From contig NZ_CP114205.1 of the NCBI RefSeq assembly GCF_027497495.1, positions 4,588,001 to 4,652,000 on the forward strand: a stretch of DNA of 64,000 bases. Reading direction: 5' to 3'. This document shows positions 1 through 8,699 of the stretch, piece by piece. Each line of letters begins with the position of its first letter. The first letter of the stretch is position 1. A model generated the notes under the pieces. That model was not told the DNA's origin. It saw only the letters and a program-made list of their open reading frames with translations, and did no database searches. Position numbers and translations under genes: made by a program. Source of the DNA: Streptomyces tubercidicus. GTDB taxonomy: Bacteria > Actinomycetota > Actinomycetes > Streptomycetales > Streptomycetaceae.

Positions 1-65
1 GGGTCGTCGTGGAGCTTTCTCCGTACGACCTGACGCGTGGCCGGATCGTCTACCGCTACAAGTAG
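1..65 (+). CDS. infA: translation initiation factor IF-1, C-terminal end (partial)
   Basis: The last 20 complete codons of a gene cut by the left window edge; reading starts at base 3 and the stop is TAG at 63-65. The C-terminus contains SPYDLTRGRIVYRYK, the typical end of bacterial IF-1, the small OB-fold protein that binds the 30S A site during initiation. It lies directly upstream of rpmJ, the usual infA-rpmJ-rpsM-rpsK order. Only the tail is visible, so length and start cannot be judged. Confidence 0.93.
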   Translation, partial: VVVELSPYDLTRGRIVYRYK

Positions 66-125
66 ATCTTGTCGCCGCCCCGCTCCCGTGGGGTGACGGC
101 ACTGACCCGGAGAACCTCACATCCC

Positions 126-239
126 ATGAAGGTCAAGCCGAGCGTCAAGAAGATCTGCGACAAGTGCAAGGTGATCCGCCGCCACGGCCGGGTCATGGTC
201 ATCTGCGACAACCTGCGCCACAAGCAGCGCCAGGGCTGA
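126..239 (+). CDS. rpmJ: 50S ribosomal protein L36
   Basis: A 37-residue protein starting MKVKPSVKK, the full family length. The Zn-ribbon ligands Cys11, Cys14, Cys27 and His32 are all present, so this is the zinc-binding (C+) form. L36 is a late-assembling protein of the large subunit. A GGAGAA ribosome binding site lies before the ATG. It sits between infA and rpsM, as in other actinobacterial alpha-operon regions. Confidence 0.97.
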   Translation: MKVKPSVKKICDKCKVIRRHGRVMVICDNLRHKQRQG

Positions 240-437
240 CGCACGCCGACCACCTGCATTTCGCAGTTTTCGCGCGACGCAAGCACATACGTACATACGC
301 AGTCACCCGACCCCCGCATCACTCGCGTGGGGACGACACCCCCGGCTCGGAGGCCGGGGACCCGGCTCGTAATTCTGCAGAGTCTTACGGGAACGGTGCT
401 GCGGAAGACCTCCGAATAGCCATCAGGAGCCACATCA

Positions 438-818
438 ATGGCACGCCTCGCAGGCGTTGATCTCCCGCGCGAAAAGCGTGTGGAGGTCGCCCTCACCTAC
501 GTCTTCGGTATCGGGCGGACGCTGTCGCAGCAGACTCTCGCTGCCACCGGCGTCGACCCCAACACCCGGGTTCGCGACCTGGCCGAGGAAGACCTCGTCA
601 AGATCCGCGAGTACGTGGACAACAACCTCAAGACCGAGGGTGACCTCCGTCGCGAGATCCAGGCCGACATCCGCCGCAAGGTCGAGATCGGCTGCTACCA
701 GGGTCTGCGCCACCGCCGCGGTCTGCCGGTGCACGGTCAGCGCACCAGCACGAACGCCCGTACCCGCAAGGGCCCGCGTCGCGCGATCGCCGGCAAGAAG
801 AAGCCGGGCAAGAAGTAG
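438..818 (+). CDS. rpsM: 30S ribosomal protein S13
   Basis: A 126-residue protein starting MARLAGVDLPREKRVEVALT, which is the S13 signature, with a basic tail (RKGPRRAIAGKKKPGKK) that contacts tRNA in the P site. AGGAG lies a few bases before the ATG. First gene of rpsM-rpsK-rpsD-rpoA-rplQ; the 198-bp gap after rpmJ has no gene and is long enough for a promoter or leader, though I recognise no specific element there. Confidence 0.97.
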   Translation: MARLAGVDLPREKRVEVALTYVFGIGRTLSQQTLAATGVDPNTRVRDLAEEDLVKIREYVDNNLKTEGDLRREIQADIRRKVEIGCYQGLRHRRGLPVHGQRTSTNARTRKGPRRAIAGKKKPGKK

Positions 819-887
819 TCCTCAGCAGGACAGGACGCTTACCAGCGGTCTTCGCTGTAGGACCGACCACCTCCACGGGAGTAATGA

Positions 888-1292
888 ATGCCTCCGAAGG
901 GCCGTACGGCCGGCGCCAAGAAGGTGCGCCGCAAGGAGAAGAAGAACGTTGCCCACGGGCACGCTCACATCAAGAGCACGTTCAACAACACGATCGTTTC
1001 GATCACGGACCCCACGGGCAACGTGATCTCTTGGGCCTCTGCCGGCCACGTCGGCTTCAAGGGCTCGCGCAAGTCCACCCCCTTCGCCGCGCAGATGGCC
1101 GCCGAGTCGGCCGCCCGCCGCGCGCAGGAGCACGGCATGCGCAAGGTCGACGTCTTCGTCAAGGGTCCCGGCTCCGGCCGTGAGACCGCGATCCGCTCCC
1201 TCCAGGCCACCGGCCTTGAGGTGGGTTCGATCCAGGACGTCACCCCCACTCCGCACAACGGATGCCGCCCGCCCAAGCGCCGGCGCGTCTGA
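888..1292 (+). CDS. rpsK: 30S ribosomal protein S11
   Basis: A 134-residue protein with the S11 core: KKNVAHGHAHIKSTFNNTIV near the N-terminus and the C-terminal DVTPTPHNGCRPPKRRRV. S11 lies on the 30S platform near the E site. The ATG at 888 follows a GGGAG motif. It is 69 bp after rpsM and 29 bp before rpsD, consistent with one transcription unit. Confidence 0.97.
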   Translation: MPPKGRTAGAKKVRRKEKKNVAHGHAHIKSTFNNTIVSITDPTGNVISWASAGHVGFKGSRKSTPFAAQMAAESAARRAQEHGMRKVDVFVKGPGSGRETAIRSLQATGLEVGSIQDVTPTPHNGCRPPKRRRV

Positions 1293-1321
1293 CGCACTGA
1301 GGTAACGGAGACAACTGGAAA

Positions 1322-1948
1322 ATGGCGCGTTATACCGGGGCCGACTGCAAGCGTTGCCGTCGGGAGAAGCAGAAGCTCTTCCTCAAGGGGAGCAAGTGCG
1401 AGAGCGCGAAGTGCCCGATCGAGATCCGTCCTTACCCCCCGGGTGAGCACGGTCGCGGGCGCACCAAGGACAGCGAGTACCTGCTCCAGCTTCGTGAGAA
1501 GCAGAAGTGCAGCCGTATCTACGGTGTCCTGGAGAAGCAGTTCGTGAACTACTACAAGGAAGCGAACCAGAAGACCGGCAAGACCGGTGAGAACCTTCTG
1601 CGCATCCTTGAGACCCGCCTCGACAACGTGGTCTACCGGGCCGGCTTTGCCAAGTCCCGGGACCACGCCCGTCAGCTGGTCCGTCACGGACACGTGAATG
1701 TGAACGGCCGCAAGACCGACATCCCGTCGGCTCGCGTGGCCGTGAACGACATCATCGAGGTCCGCGAGGGCTCTCGGAACCTGACCCCGTTCGCGGTGGC
1801 ACAGGCCGAGGCCGGCGAGAGGACCGTTCCGGCCTGGCTGGAAGCGATCCCCTCGAACCTGCGGATTCTCGTGCACAGCATGCCCGAGCGCCAGGTGATC
1901 GACACCCAGGTGCAGGAGCAGCTGATCGTTGAGCTCTACTCCAAGTAA
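1322..1948 (+). CDS. rpsD: 30S ribosomal protein S4, zinc-binding (C+) form
   Basis: A 208-residue S4, the 16S-binding primary assembly protein. The N-terminal zinc knuckle Cys9, Cys12, Cys26 and Cys31 is complete, followed by RPYPPGEHGRGR and the S4 RNA-binding domain (about residues 95-160, HARQLVRHGHVNVNG). It sits in the classical alpha-operon place between rpsK and rpoA. From memory, Streptomyces can also carry a cysteine-free S4 elsewhere; whether this genome does cannot be seen. Start ATG at 1322. Confidence 0.96.
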   Translation: MARYTGADCKRCRREKQKLFLKGSKCESAKCPIEIRPYPPGEHGRGRTKDSEYLLQLREKQKCSRIYGVLEKQFVNYYKEANQKTGKTGENLLRILETRLDNVVYRAGFAKSRDHARQLVRHGHVNVNGRKTDIPSARVAVNDIIEVREGSRNLTPFAVAQAEAGERTVPAWLEAIPSNLRILVHSMPERQVIDTQVQEQLIVELYSK

Positions 1949-2057
1949 GAGCTGACCGGTGGGGGCGGTACGGAGCCGATGGCGCCGTGCCGCCCGTACC
2001 CTTGTCAGTACAGCGGGCGTCAAATAGCGGGCGTCCACGACTGAAGGATCGAACACC

Positions 2058-3080
2058 ATGCTGATTGCTCAGCGTCCCTCGTTGACCGAAGAGGTCGTCG
2101 ACGAATACCGCTCCCGGTTCGTGATCGAGCCGCTGGAGCCGGGCTTCGGCTACACCCTCGGCAACTCTCTGCGCCGTACCCTCCTGTCCTCGATTCCGGG
2201 TGCGGCGGTCACGTCCATCCGTATCGACGGTGTCCTGCACGAGTTCACCACCGTGCCGGGCGTCAAGGAGGACGTCACCGACCTCATCCTCAACATCAAG
2301 CAGCTGGTCGTCTCCTCGGAGCACGACGAGCCCGTCGTGATGTACCTGCGCAAGCAGGGCCCGGGTCTGGTCACCGCCGCCGACATCGCGCCCCCGGCCG
2401 GTGTCGAGGTGCACAACCCGGACCTGGTCCTCGCCACGCTCAACGGCAAGGGCAAGCTGGAGATGGAGCTGACCGTCGAGCGCGGTCGCGGCTACGTCTC
2501 CGCCGTCCAGAACAAGCAGGTGGGCCAGGAGATCGGCCGTATCCCGGTCGACTCCATCTACTCGCCGGTGCTCAAGGTCACCTACAAGGTCGAGGCGACC
2601 CGTGTCGAGCAGCGCACCGACTTCGACAAGCTGATCGTCGACGTCGAGACCAAGCAGGCCATGCGCCCGCGTGACGCCATGGCGTCCGCCGGTAAGACCC
2701 TGGTCGAGCTGTTCGGTCTGGCGCGCGAGCTCAACATCGACGCCGAGGGCATCGACATGGGCCCGTCCCCGACGGACGCCGCCCTGGCCGCCGACCTGGC
2801 GCTGCCGATCGAGGAGCTGGAGCTCACGGTCCGCTCGTACAACTGCCTCAAGCGTGAGGGCATCCACTCCGTGGGTGAGCTCGTGGCGCGCTCCGAGGCC
2901 GATCTGCTCGACATCCGCAACTTCGGTGCGAAGTCGATCGACGAGGTCAAGGCGAAGCTGGCCGGTATGGGCCTGGCGCTGAAGGACTCGCCTCCCGGGT
3001 TCGACCCGACCGCTGCGGCTGACGCCTTTGGGGCCGATGACGACGCGGACGCCGGTTTCGTGGAGACCGAGCAGTACTGA
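2058..3080 (+). CDS. rpoA: DNA-directed RNA polymerase alpha subunit
   Basis: A 340-residue alpha subunit. The N-terminal dimerisation and assembly domain (about 1-230) includes EPLEPGFGYTLGNSLRRTLLSS; the C-terminal domain (about 250-315) that binds UP elements and activators includes REGIHSVGELVARSEADLL and NFGAKSIDEVKAKL. The tail is acidic, as in other Streptomyces. The ATG at 2058 is preceded by GAAGGAT. It lies 109 bp after rpsD and 125 bp before rplQ. Confidence 0.98.
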   Translation: MLIAQRPSLTEEVVDEYRSRFVIEPLEPGFGYTLGNSLRRTLLSSIPGAAVTSIRIDGVLHEFTTVPGVKEDVTDLILNIKQLVVSSEHDEPVVMYLRKQGPGLVTAADIAPPAGVEVHNPDLVLATLNGKGKLEMELTVERGRGYVSAVQNKQVGQEIGRIPVDSIYSPVLKVTYKVEATRVEQRTDFDKLIVDVETKQAMRPRDAMASAGKTLVELFGLARELNIDAEGIDMGPSPTDAALAADLALPIEELELTVRSYNCLKREGIHSVGELVARSEADLLDIRNFGAKSIDEVKAKLAGMGLALKDSPPGFDPTAAADAFGADDDADAGFVETEQY

Positions 3081-3205
3081 GTTCGTCCGGGGTCCGGGGA
3101 GCGATTCCCGGGCCCCCGCCATGTGATTCTTCCGCGGGGCGGCCGCCTCGTGGGAACTGACACCGGTACCTGATACGGCCGGTGCAGCAAAGAAGGAGAT
3201 ACACC

Positions 3206-3673
3206 ATGCCGAAGCCCGCCAAGGGTGCCCGTCTGGGCGGCAGCGCTGCGCACGAGCGCCTCATGCTGCGCAACCTGGCCACCGCGCTCTTCGAGCACGG
3301 CCGCATCACGACGACCGAGGCCAAGGCCCGTCGTCTGCGTCCGTACGCGGAGCGTCTGGTGACCAAGGCGAAGAAGGGTGACCTTCACAACCGCCGTCAG
3401 GTCATGCAGCTGATCTCGGACAAGAGCGTCGTGCACACGCTCTTCACGGAGGTCGCCCCGCGGTTCGAGAACCGTCCGGGTGGCTACACCCGTATCACCA
3501 AGATCGGTAACCGTCGTGGCGACAACGCTCCCATGGCCGTCATCGAGCTGGTGGAGGCGCTGACCGTGGCCCAGCAGGCCACCGGTGAGGCCGAGGCCGC
3601 GACCAAGCGTGCGGCCAAGGACGCGGAGGCGGCCACGGCTGCCGAGGCGACCGAGGAGTCGAAGGACGCCTGA
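3206..3673 (+). CDS. rplQ: 50S ribosomal protein L17
   Basis: A 155-residue L17. The start is set at the ATG at 3206 (MPKPAKGARLGGSAAHERL) because GAAGGAGAT lies just upstream; an in-frame GTG at 3182 would only add eight residues translated from that site. The L17 core (LMLRNLATALFEHGRITTTE) is intact, and an Ala/Glu-rich tail of about 35 residues follows, as is common in actinobacteria. A strong terminator stands just downstream. Confidence 0.97.
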   Translation: MPKPAKGARLGGSAAHERLMLRNLATALFEHGRITTTEAKARRLRPYAERLVTKAKKGDLHNRRQVMQLISDKSVVHTLFTEVAPRFENRPGGYTRITKIGNRRGDNAPMAVIELVEALTVAQQATGEAEAATKRAAKDAEAATAAEATEESKDA

Positions 3674-3690
3674 GTCCTGCCTTGTGCGTG

Positions 3691-3720
3691 AGCGGGTCCG
3701 CCCTTCGGGGCGGGCCCGCT
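3691..3720 (+). terminator. terminator after rplQ
   Basis: A 13-bp stem, AGCGGGTCCGCCC paired with GGGCGGGCCCGCT (one T-G wobble), closed by a TTCG tetraloop. It lies 18 bp after the rplQ stop and ends the ribosomal protein/rpoA operon before truA. Confidence 0.85.
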
Positions 3721-3770
3721 CTTCGTATGTGGGTGCGGGCCGTGCCGCGCGGGGTTGAGAGGATTGCGGT

Positions 3771-4625
3771 GTGAGTGACGAAGTGAAGCCGGGCTTTGTC
3801 CGGGTGCGGATGAACCTTTCCTACGACGGAAAGGACTTCTCCGGGTGGGCGAAGCAGGCCGGCGGGCGGCGGACCGTCCAGGGGGAGATCGAGGACGCGC
3901 TGCGGACGGTGACGCGGTCCGCGGAGACCTATGAGCTCACCGTCGCCGGGCGGACGGATGCGGGGGTGCACGCGCGGGGCCAGGTGGCGCATGTGGATCT
4001 GCCCGCGGAGCTGTGGGCGGAGCACCGGGACAAGCTGTTGCGGCGGCTGGCCGGGCGGCTGCCGAAGGATGTCCGGGTGTGGCGGCTCGACGAGGCGCCG
4101 TACGGCTTCAATGCGCGGTTCTCGGCGATCTGGCGGCGGTACGCGTACCGGGTGACCGATCACCACAGCGGGGTGGATCCGCTGTTGCGCGGCCATGTGC
4201 TGTGGCACGACTGGGAGCTGGACGTCGCGGCGATGAACGAGGCGTCCCGGCCGCTGCTGGGTGAGCACGACTTCGCGGCGTACTGCAAGCGGCGGGAGGG
4301 CGCGACGACGATCCGTACGCTCCAGGAGCTGAGCTGGGTGCGGGGCGCTGACGGGATCATCACGGCGACCGTGCGGGCGGATGCCTTCTGCCACAACATG
4401 GTGCGGTCGCTGGTGGGGGCGATGCTGTTCGTCGGGGACGGGCACCGGCCGGTGGAGTGGCCCGGCAAGGTGCTGGCCGCCGGGGTGCGGGACTCCGCCG
4501 TGCATGTCGTACGGCCCCATGGGCTGACGCTGGAGGAGGTCGGTTATCCGGCCGACGAGCTGCTGATGGCGCGTAACCAGGAGGCGCGGAACAAGCGGAC
4601 GCTGCCGGCGGGCGGCTGCTGCTGA
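3771..4625 (+). CDS. truA: tRNA pseudouridine(38-40) synthase TruA
   Basis: A 284-residue enzyme with a GTG start. The TruA motif AGRTDAGVHARGQ is present with the catalytic Asp63; LSYDGKDFSGWAKQ at the N-terminus and FCHNMVRSLVGAML near the C-terminus are also typical. It isomerises U38-U40 in the anticodon arm of several tRNAs. It follows rplQ, as in many bacteria, but behind a terminator, so it probably has its own promoter in the 97-bp gap. The C-terminus has a Cys-Cys end (PAGGCC). Confidence 0.95.
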   Translation: MSDEVKPGFVRVRMNLSYDGKDFSGWAKQAGGRRTVQGEIEDALRTVTRSAETYELTVAGRTDAGVHARGQVAHVDLPAELWAEHRDKLLRRLAGRLPKDVRVWRLDEAPYGFNARFSAIWRRYAYRVTDHHSGVDPLLRGHVLWHDWELDVAAMNEASRPLLGEHDFAAYCKRREGATTIRTLQELSWVRGADGIITATVRADAFCHNMVRSLVGAMLFVGDGHRPVEWPGKVLAAGVRDSAVHVVRPHGLTLEEVGYPADELLMARNQEARNKRTLPAGGCC

Positions 4626-4641
4626 AGCGGCGGCCCGAGAG

Positions 4642-4679
4642 CCCGGTGGCGGCGCCGTCGGAAGGGCGGCGCCACCGGG
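4642..4679. terminator. bidirectional terminator between truA and the convergent membrane-protein gene
   Basis: CCCGGTGGCG pairs with CGCCACCGGG around an 18-base GC-rich loop that can pair further. It lies between the ends of two convergent genes, 17 bp after truA. Confidence 0.7.
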
Positions 4680-4698
4680 GACGTCAAGACTGGCCGGG

Positions 4699-5562
4699 TC
4701 AGGACTGGCCGGCCTTCTCCCGGGCTTCCTTGAGCTGCTGCTCGGCGGCCTTCGCGGCCTGGTCCTTGCCGCGCTGGGTGATCTGGCTGAAGGCGTAGGC
4801 ACCGCCGTCCCGGGCGATCTGCCGGGCCTTGGTCTCGGTGCCGGTGACGTCCTTGCCGTTGAGGTAGCCGGCGATGGTGAAGTAGGCGTAGCGGCCGGTG
4901 GCGTTGGTCGCCATCCGGCACTTCGTGCCCTGGCAGAAGTCCGAGGGGACACCGCCGCCGGGCAGCGGCATGAGGTTGGCCTTGTTCTCGTTCATGACCT
5001 TGGCGGCCTGGGCGGGCGAGTCGAAGACCGCGATGCCGAGGGTGACCGCGACGCCGCCCTTGGCGTATGTGGCGCGCAGCAGCTTCCGGCAGCCGTTGTG
5101 GGACAGCGAGGAGACCAGCGGGCCCTGGGCGGCGGCGGTGCAGTCCTTGGAGGTGGCCGTCTTGGTGCGCGGATAGCTGTGCTCGCCGACGACCATGCTC
5201 TTCTGCGGGAAGAGGGTGGCGGGCGTCAGCGGCGCCTTGTCCTTCTTGGGGTCGGTGATGTAGTCCCGCGGGTTGGGCGGGGGCGGGACGGAGACGTCCG
5301 GGAAGGACGGCTTGTCGTCCGGCACCGCTTCCTCGGAGGCGGTGGGCGCCGCCGTCGGCTTGCCGCCCTTCGACCCGCCGGTCATGACAGCGGCGGTGAC
5401 GATGCCGGCCACCGCGAGGGCCGCCAGCACGCCGCCGCCGATCCACATCCAGCGTTTGCGGCGGGCCTGTGCCTCACTCTCCTCGGCGAGTGCGCCCCAG
5501 TCCGGTGTGGACGACGAAGAACCCCCGGGGCCGTCGAACGGCCCGCCTTGCCCAAAGCTCAT
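4699..5562 (-). CDS. membrane-anchored protein of unknown function, extracellular C-terminal domain
   Basis: A 287-residue protein. The start MSFGQGG (5562) is preferred over the ATG three codons upstream because AGGA is correctly spaced before it. A charged cytoplasmic N-terminus (about 35 residues) ends in RRKRW, followed by one membrane helix at about 37-60 and a Pro/Thr-rich linker. The exported domain has four Cys (CTAAA, NGCRK, DFCQG, KCRMA), likely forming disulfides, and a charged C-terminal helix. I recognise no catalytic motif. It diverges from the ABC-F gene with only 56 bp between starts. Confidence 0.8.
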   Translation of the reverse strand: MSFGQGGPFDGPGGSSSSTPDWGALAEESEAQARRKRWMWIGGGVLAALAVAGIVTAAVMTGGSKGGKPTAAPTASEEAVPDDKPSFPDVSVPPPPNPRDYITDPKKDKAPLTPATLFPQKSMVVGEHSYPRTKTATSKDCTAAAQGPLVSSLSHNGCRKLLRATYAKGGVAVTLGIAVFDSPAQAAKVMNENKANLMPLPGGGVPSDFCQGTKCRMATNATGRYAYFTIAGYLNGKDVTGTETKARQIARDGGAYAFSQITQRGKDQAAKAAEQQLKEAREKAGQS

Positions 5563-5618
5563 GCCGCGCATCCTAAACCGGTTGGTGGAACGCTTGGCGG
5601 CCGGTCACAATCCCGCTC

Positions 5619-7262
5619 ATGGGACATCTTGAGGCCGGACATCTGGAGTACTACCTGCCGGACGGGAGGGTCCTGCTGGGGGATGTGTCCTTCCGGGTGG
5701 GGGAGGGCGCGTCGGTCGCGCTGGTGGGGGCCAACGGGGCCGGCAAGACGACGCTGCTGCGGCTGATCGCGGGGGAGCTGGAGCCGCACGGCGGGGCGGT
5801 GACGGTCAGCGGCGGGCTGGGGGTGATGCCGCAGTTCGTGGGGTCCGTACGGGACGAGCGCACGGTGCGTGACCTGCTGGTTTCGGTGGCGCAGCCGCGG
5901 ATCAGGGAGGCGGCGGCCGCGGTGGACGCCGCGGAGCTGGCGATGATGACCGCCGAGGGCGACGACGAGGCCGCGCAGATGGCCTATGCCCAGGCGCTCA
6001 GCGACTGGGCCGAGGCCCGCGGCTACGAGGCCGAGACGGCCTGGGACATCTGCACGACGGCGGCGCTGGGGATGCCGTACGAGAAGGCGCAGTGGCGGAA
6101 GGTGCGCACGCTGTCCGGCGGTGAGCAGAAGCGGCTGGTGCTGGAGTCGCTGCTGCGCGGCACGGACGAGGTGCTGCTGCTGGACGAGCCGGACAACTAT
6201 CTGGACGTGCCGGGCAAGCGGTGGCTGGAGGAGCAGCTGCGGCAGACGGGCAAGACGGTGCTGTTCGTCTCGCACGACCGGGAGCTGCTGGCCCGCTCCG
6301 CGGAGAAGATCGTCAGCGTCGAGCCGGGCCCGGCGGGCTCGGACGTCTGGGTGCACGGCGGCGGGTTCGGCACCTATCACGAGGCCCGCAAGGAGCGCTT
6401 CGCCCGTTTCGAGGAGCTGCGGCGGCGCTGGGACGAGAAGCACGCCCAGCTCAAGCAGCTGGTGAACACGCTGAAGAACAAGGCGGCCTTCAACGACGGT
6501 CTGGCCTCCCGCTACCAGGCGGCGCAGACCCGGCTGCGGAAGTTCGAGGAGGCCGGGCCGCCGCCGGAGCCGCCGCGGGAGCAGGAGATCACCATGCGGC
6601 TGCGCGGCGGGCGCACCGGCGTACGGGCGGTGACCTGCGAAAACCTGGAGCTGACGGGCCTGATGAAGCCCTTCTCGCTGGAGATCTTCTACGGCGAGCG
6701 GGTCGCGGTCCTGGGCTCCAACGGCTCCGGCAAGTCGCACTTCCTGCGGCTGCTGGCCGGGGACGCCGACACGTCCGCGAACCCCGTCGCGCACACCGGC
6801 GCCTGGAAGCTGGGCGCCCGCGTCGTCCCCGGCCACTTCGCGCAGACCCATGCCCACCCGGAGCTGCTGGGCCGCACCCTGCTCGATGTCCTGTGGACCG
6901 AGCACGCGAAGGACAAGGGCCAGGCCATGTCGGCGCTGCGCCGCTATGAGCTGGAGAAGCAGGCCGAGCAGCGCTTCGAGCGGCTCTCCGGCGGTCAGCA
7001 GGCCCGCTTCCAGATCCTGCTGCTGGAGCTGGCCGGCACGACCGCCCTGCTGCTCGACGAGCCGACCGACAACCTGGACCTGGAGTCGGCGGAGGCGCTC
7101 CAGGAGGGGCTGGAGGCGTACGAGGGGACGGTGATCGCGGTCACCCACGACCGGTGGTTCGCGAAGTCCTTCGACCGGTTTCTGGTCTTCGGCTCGGACG
7201 GGATGGTGCGGGAGACGGCGGAGCCGGTGTGGGACGAGCGGCGGGTGGAGCGGAAGCGGTAG
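5619..7262 (+). CDS. ABC-F family ATPase (ribosome-associated)
   Basis: A 547-residue protein with two ABC ATPase domains and no membrane segments. Walker A motifs are GANGAGKTT (about residue 34) and GSNGSGKSH (second half); the signature motifs are LSGGEQKRL and LSGGQQARF; Walker B sites are LLLDEPDNYLD and LLLDEPTDNLD. The roughly 80-residue charged linker between domains is the P-site-interaction region of ABC-F proteins, which act on the ribosome as translation factors or antibiotic-protection proteins. No pathway context tells which. Its own promoter must lie in the short divergent gap. Confidence 0.92.
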   Translation: MGHLEAGHLEYYLPDGRVLLGDVSFRVGEGASVALVGANGAGKTTLLRLIAGELEPHGGAVTVSGGLGVMPQFVGSVRDERTVRDLLVSVAQPRIREAAAAVDAAELAMMTAEGDDEAAQMAYAQALSDWAEARGYEAETAWDICTTAALGMPYEKAQWRKVRTLSGGEQKRLVLESLLRGTDEVLLLDEPDNYLDVPGKRWLEEQLRQTGKTVLFVSHDRELLARSAEKIVSVEPGPAGSDVWVHGGGFGTYHEARKERFARFEELRRRWDEKHAQLKQLVNTLKNKAAFNDGLASRYQAAQTRLRKFEEAGPPPEPPREQEITMRLRGGRTGVRAVTCENLELTGLMKPFSLEIFYGERVAVLGSNGSGKSHFLRLLAGDADTSANPVAHTGAWKLGARVVPGHFAQTHAHPELLGRTLLDVLWTEHAKDKGQAMSALRRYELEKQAEQRFERLSGGQQARFQILLLELAGTTALLLDEPTDNLDLESAEALQEGLEAYEGTVIAVTHDRWFAKSFDRFLVFGSDGMVRETAEPVWDERRVERKR

Positions 7263-7354
7263 GGGGAAGCCGTACGGGGCGCCCGCCCCGGCAGGCGCGC
7301 CCCGGGCCGTCCGGCCGCCCGGGGCGGATACCGCACGCCGGTTCGGGGCGCGTT

Positions 7355-7384
7355 TTGACCCCGCTGGGGACGGCCCGGTATTCT
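7355..7384 (+). promoter_or_regulatory. predicted promoter of rplM-rpsI with a long leader
   Basis: TTGACC (7355-7360), an 18-bp spacer and TATTCT (7379-7384) match the principal-sigma consensus of Streptomyces. Transcription from about 7391 would give a 5' leader of about 170 nt before rplM. The 300-bp gap between the ABC-F gene and rplM holds no gene. Confidence 0.6.
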
Positions 7385-7562
7385 GCTGGTTCGTTATGCG
7401 TATTGGCTTGCTCTATCTCACGTGAGGGGCCCTTACGCCGGTCCCTGGGCCGATAACCAGCGGCGGACGATCGGGTTGCGTCACCCGTAGTGCCGCCCTG
7501 CTGCGGGATCAGCCACGGCGACCAGTACAGGACCCATTCACTTAAGAAGCGAAGGCTAAGAC

Positions 7563-8006
7563 GTGCGTACGTTCAGCCCCAAGCCCGGCGATGTCCAGCG
7601 CCAGTGGCACATCATTGACGCGCAGGACGTTGTCCTGGGCCGTCTGGCCACCCAGGCCGCGTCCCTCCTCCGGGGCAAGCACAAGCCGGTCTACGCGCCG
7701 CACGTTGACACCGGTGACTTCGTCATCATCGTCAACGCCGACAAGGTGCACCTGTCCGGCAACAAGCGGACCCAGAAGATGGCCTACCGCCACTCGGGCT
7801 TCCCGGGCGGTCTGCGCTCCGTCCGCTACGACGAGCTGCTGGAGAAGAACCCCGAGAAGGCCGTCGAGAAGGCCATCAAGGGCATGCTCCCCAAGAACAC
7901 CCTCGGCCGTCAGATGCTCTCGAAGCTGAAGGTCTACGCGGGCGCCCAGCACCCGCACGCTGCGCAGCAGCCGGTCCCGTTCGAGATCACCCAGGTCGCG
8001 CAGTAA
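7563..8006 (+). CDS. rplM: 50S ribosomal protein L13
   Basis: A 147-residue L13 with a GTG start (MRTFSPKPGDVQRQWHIIDA). The family motifs VVLGRLATQAASLLRGKHK and GMLPKNTLGRQMLSKLKVY are present. L13 is an early assembly protein of the 50S subunit. It is followed 44 bp later by rpsI, the near-universal rplM-rpsI pair. Confidence 0.97.
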   Translation: MRTFSPKPGDVQRQWHIIDAQDVVLGRLATQAASLLRGKHKPVYAPHVDTGDFVIIVNADKVHLSGNKRTQKMAYRHSGFPGGLRSVRYDELLEKNPEKAVEKAIKGMLPKNTLGRQMLSKLKVYAGAQHPHAAQQPVPFEITQVAQ

Positions 8007-8050
8007 GTCCGGCCACCCCCTAAGACGACAGAGAATTCTCAAGGAGCATC

Positions 8051-8560
8051 GTGGCTGAGACCACCCCCGAGACCCCGCTGGACGAGGTCGAGGTCGAGGA
8101 ATACACCACCGAGACCGAGGTCGTGGAGTCGGAGTACACCTCCGAGTCCCTCGCGTCCCGTTTCGGCGACCCGCAGCCGGCGGCCGGCCTGGGCCGTCGC
8201 AAGAACGCCATCGCCCGCGTCCGGATCGTTCCGGGCACCGGTCAGTGGAAGATCAACGGTCGCACCCTTGAGGGGTACTTCCCCAACAAGGTGCACCAGC
8301 AGGAAGTCAACGAGCCCTTCAAGGTGCTGGAGCTCGACAACCGTTACGACGTTGTCGCCCGCATCTCCGGCGGCGGCATCTCCGGCCAGGCCGGTGCGCT
8401 GCGCCTGGGTGTGGCCCGTGCGCTGAACGAGGCGGACGTGGACAACAACCGCGGCGCGCTGAAGAAGGCCGGGTTCCTCAAGCGTGACGACCGTGCGGTC
8501 GAGCGCAAGAAGGCCGGTCTGAAGAAGGCCCGCAAGGCGCCGCAGTACAGCAAGCGCTAA
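8051..8560 (+). CDS. rpsI: 30S ribosomal protein S9 with acidic N-terminal extension
   Basis: A 169-residue S9 with a GTG start and AAGGAG before it. The C-terminal 125 residues are the S9 fold, ending in QYSKR, whose terminal Arg reaches the P-site tRNA. The first 40 residues or so are an acidic Glu/Thr-rich extension (DEVEVEEYTTETEVVESEY) that E. coli S9 lacks but that streptomycete S9 proteins commonly have. The gene is followed by a terminator. Confidence 0.96.
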   Translation: MAETTPETPLDEVEVEEYTTETEVVESEYTSESLASRFGDPQPAAGLGRRKNAIARVRIVPGTGQWKINGRTLEGYFPNKVHQQEVNEPFKVLELDNRYDVVARISGGGISGQAGALRLGVARALNEADVDNNRGALKKAGFLKRDDRAVERKKAGLKKARKAPQYSKR

Positions 8561-8589
8561 TCGCGCGCTGCACCGTGCAGCATCTTGGC

Positions 8590-8627
8590 GAACGCCCCGG
8601 TGGCACCTCCGTGCTGCCGGGGCGTTC
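8590..8627 (+). terminator. terminator after rpsI
   Basis: GAACGCCCCGG pairs perfectly with CCGGGGCGTTC around a 16-base loop that can itself pair (GGCAC/GTGCT). It lies 29 bp after the rpsI stop and before glmM. Confidence 0.82.
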
Positions 8628-8699
8628 GGCTATCCGGGACCAGGGGCGTATACCTGGACTTAATGCTCTGGTCCAAGCTCATCTACTCGGAGGACACCA

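Noticed and set aside
164..460. 98-codon frame covering the end of rpmJ and the start of rpsM
   Set aside because: Out of frame with both ribosomal genes and without a ribosome binding site.
7154..7456. 100-codon frame running from the ABC-F gene end into the rplM leader
   Set aside because: Starts inside the ABC-F gene in another frame, covers the rplM promoter, and has no family-like sequence.
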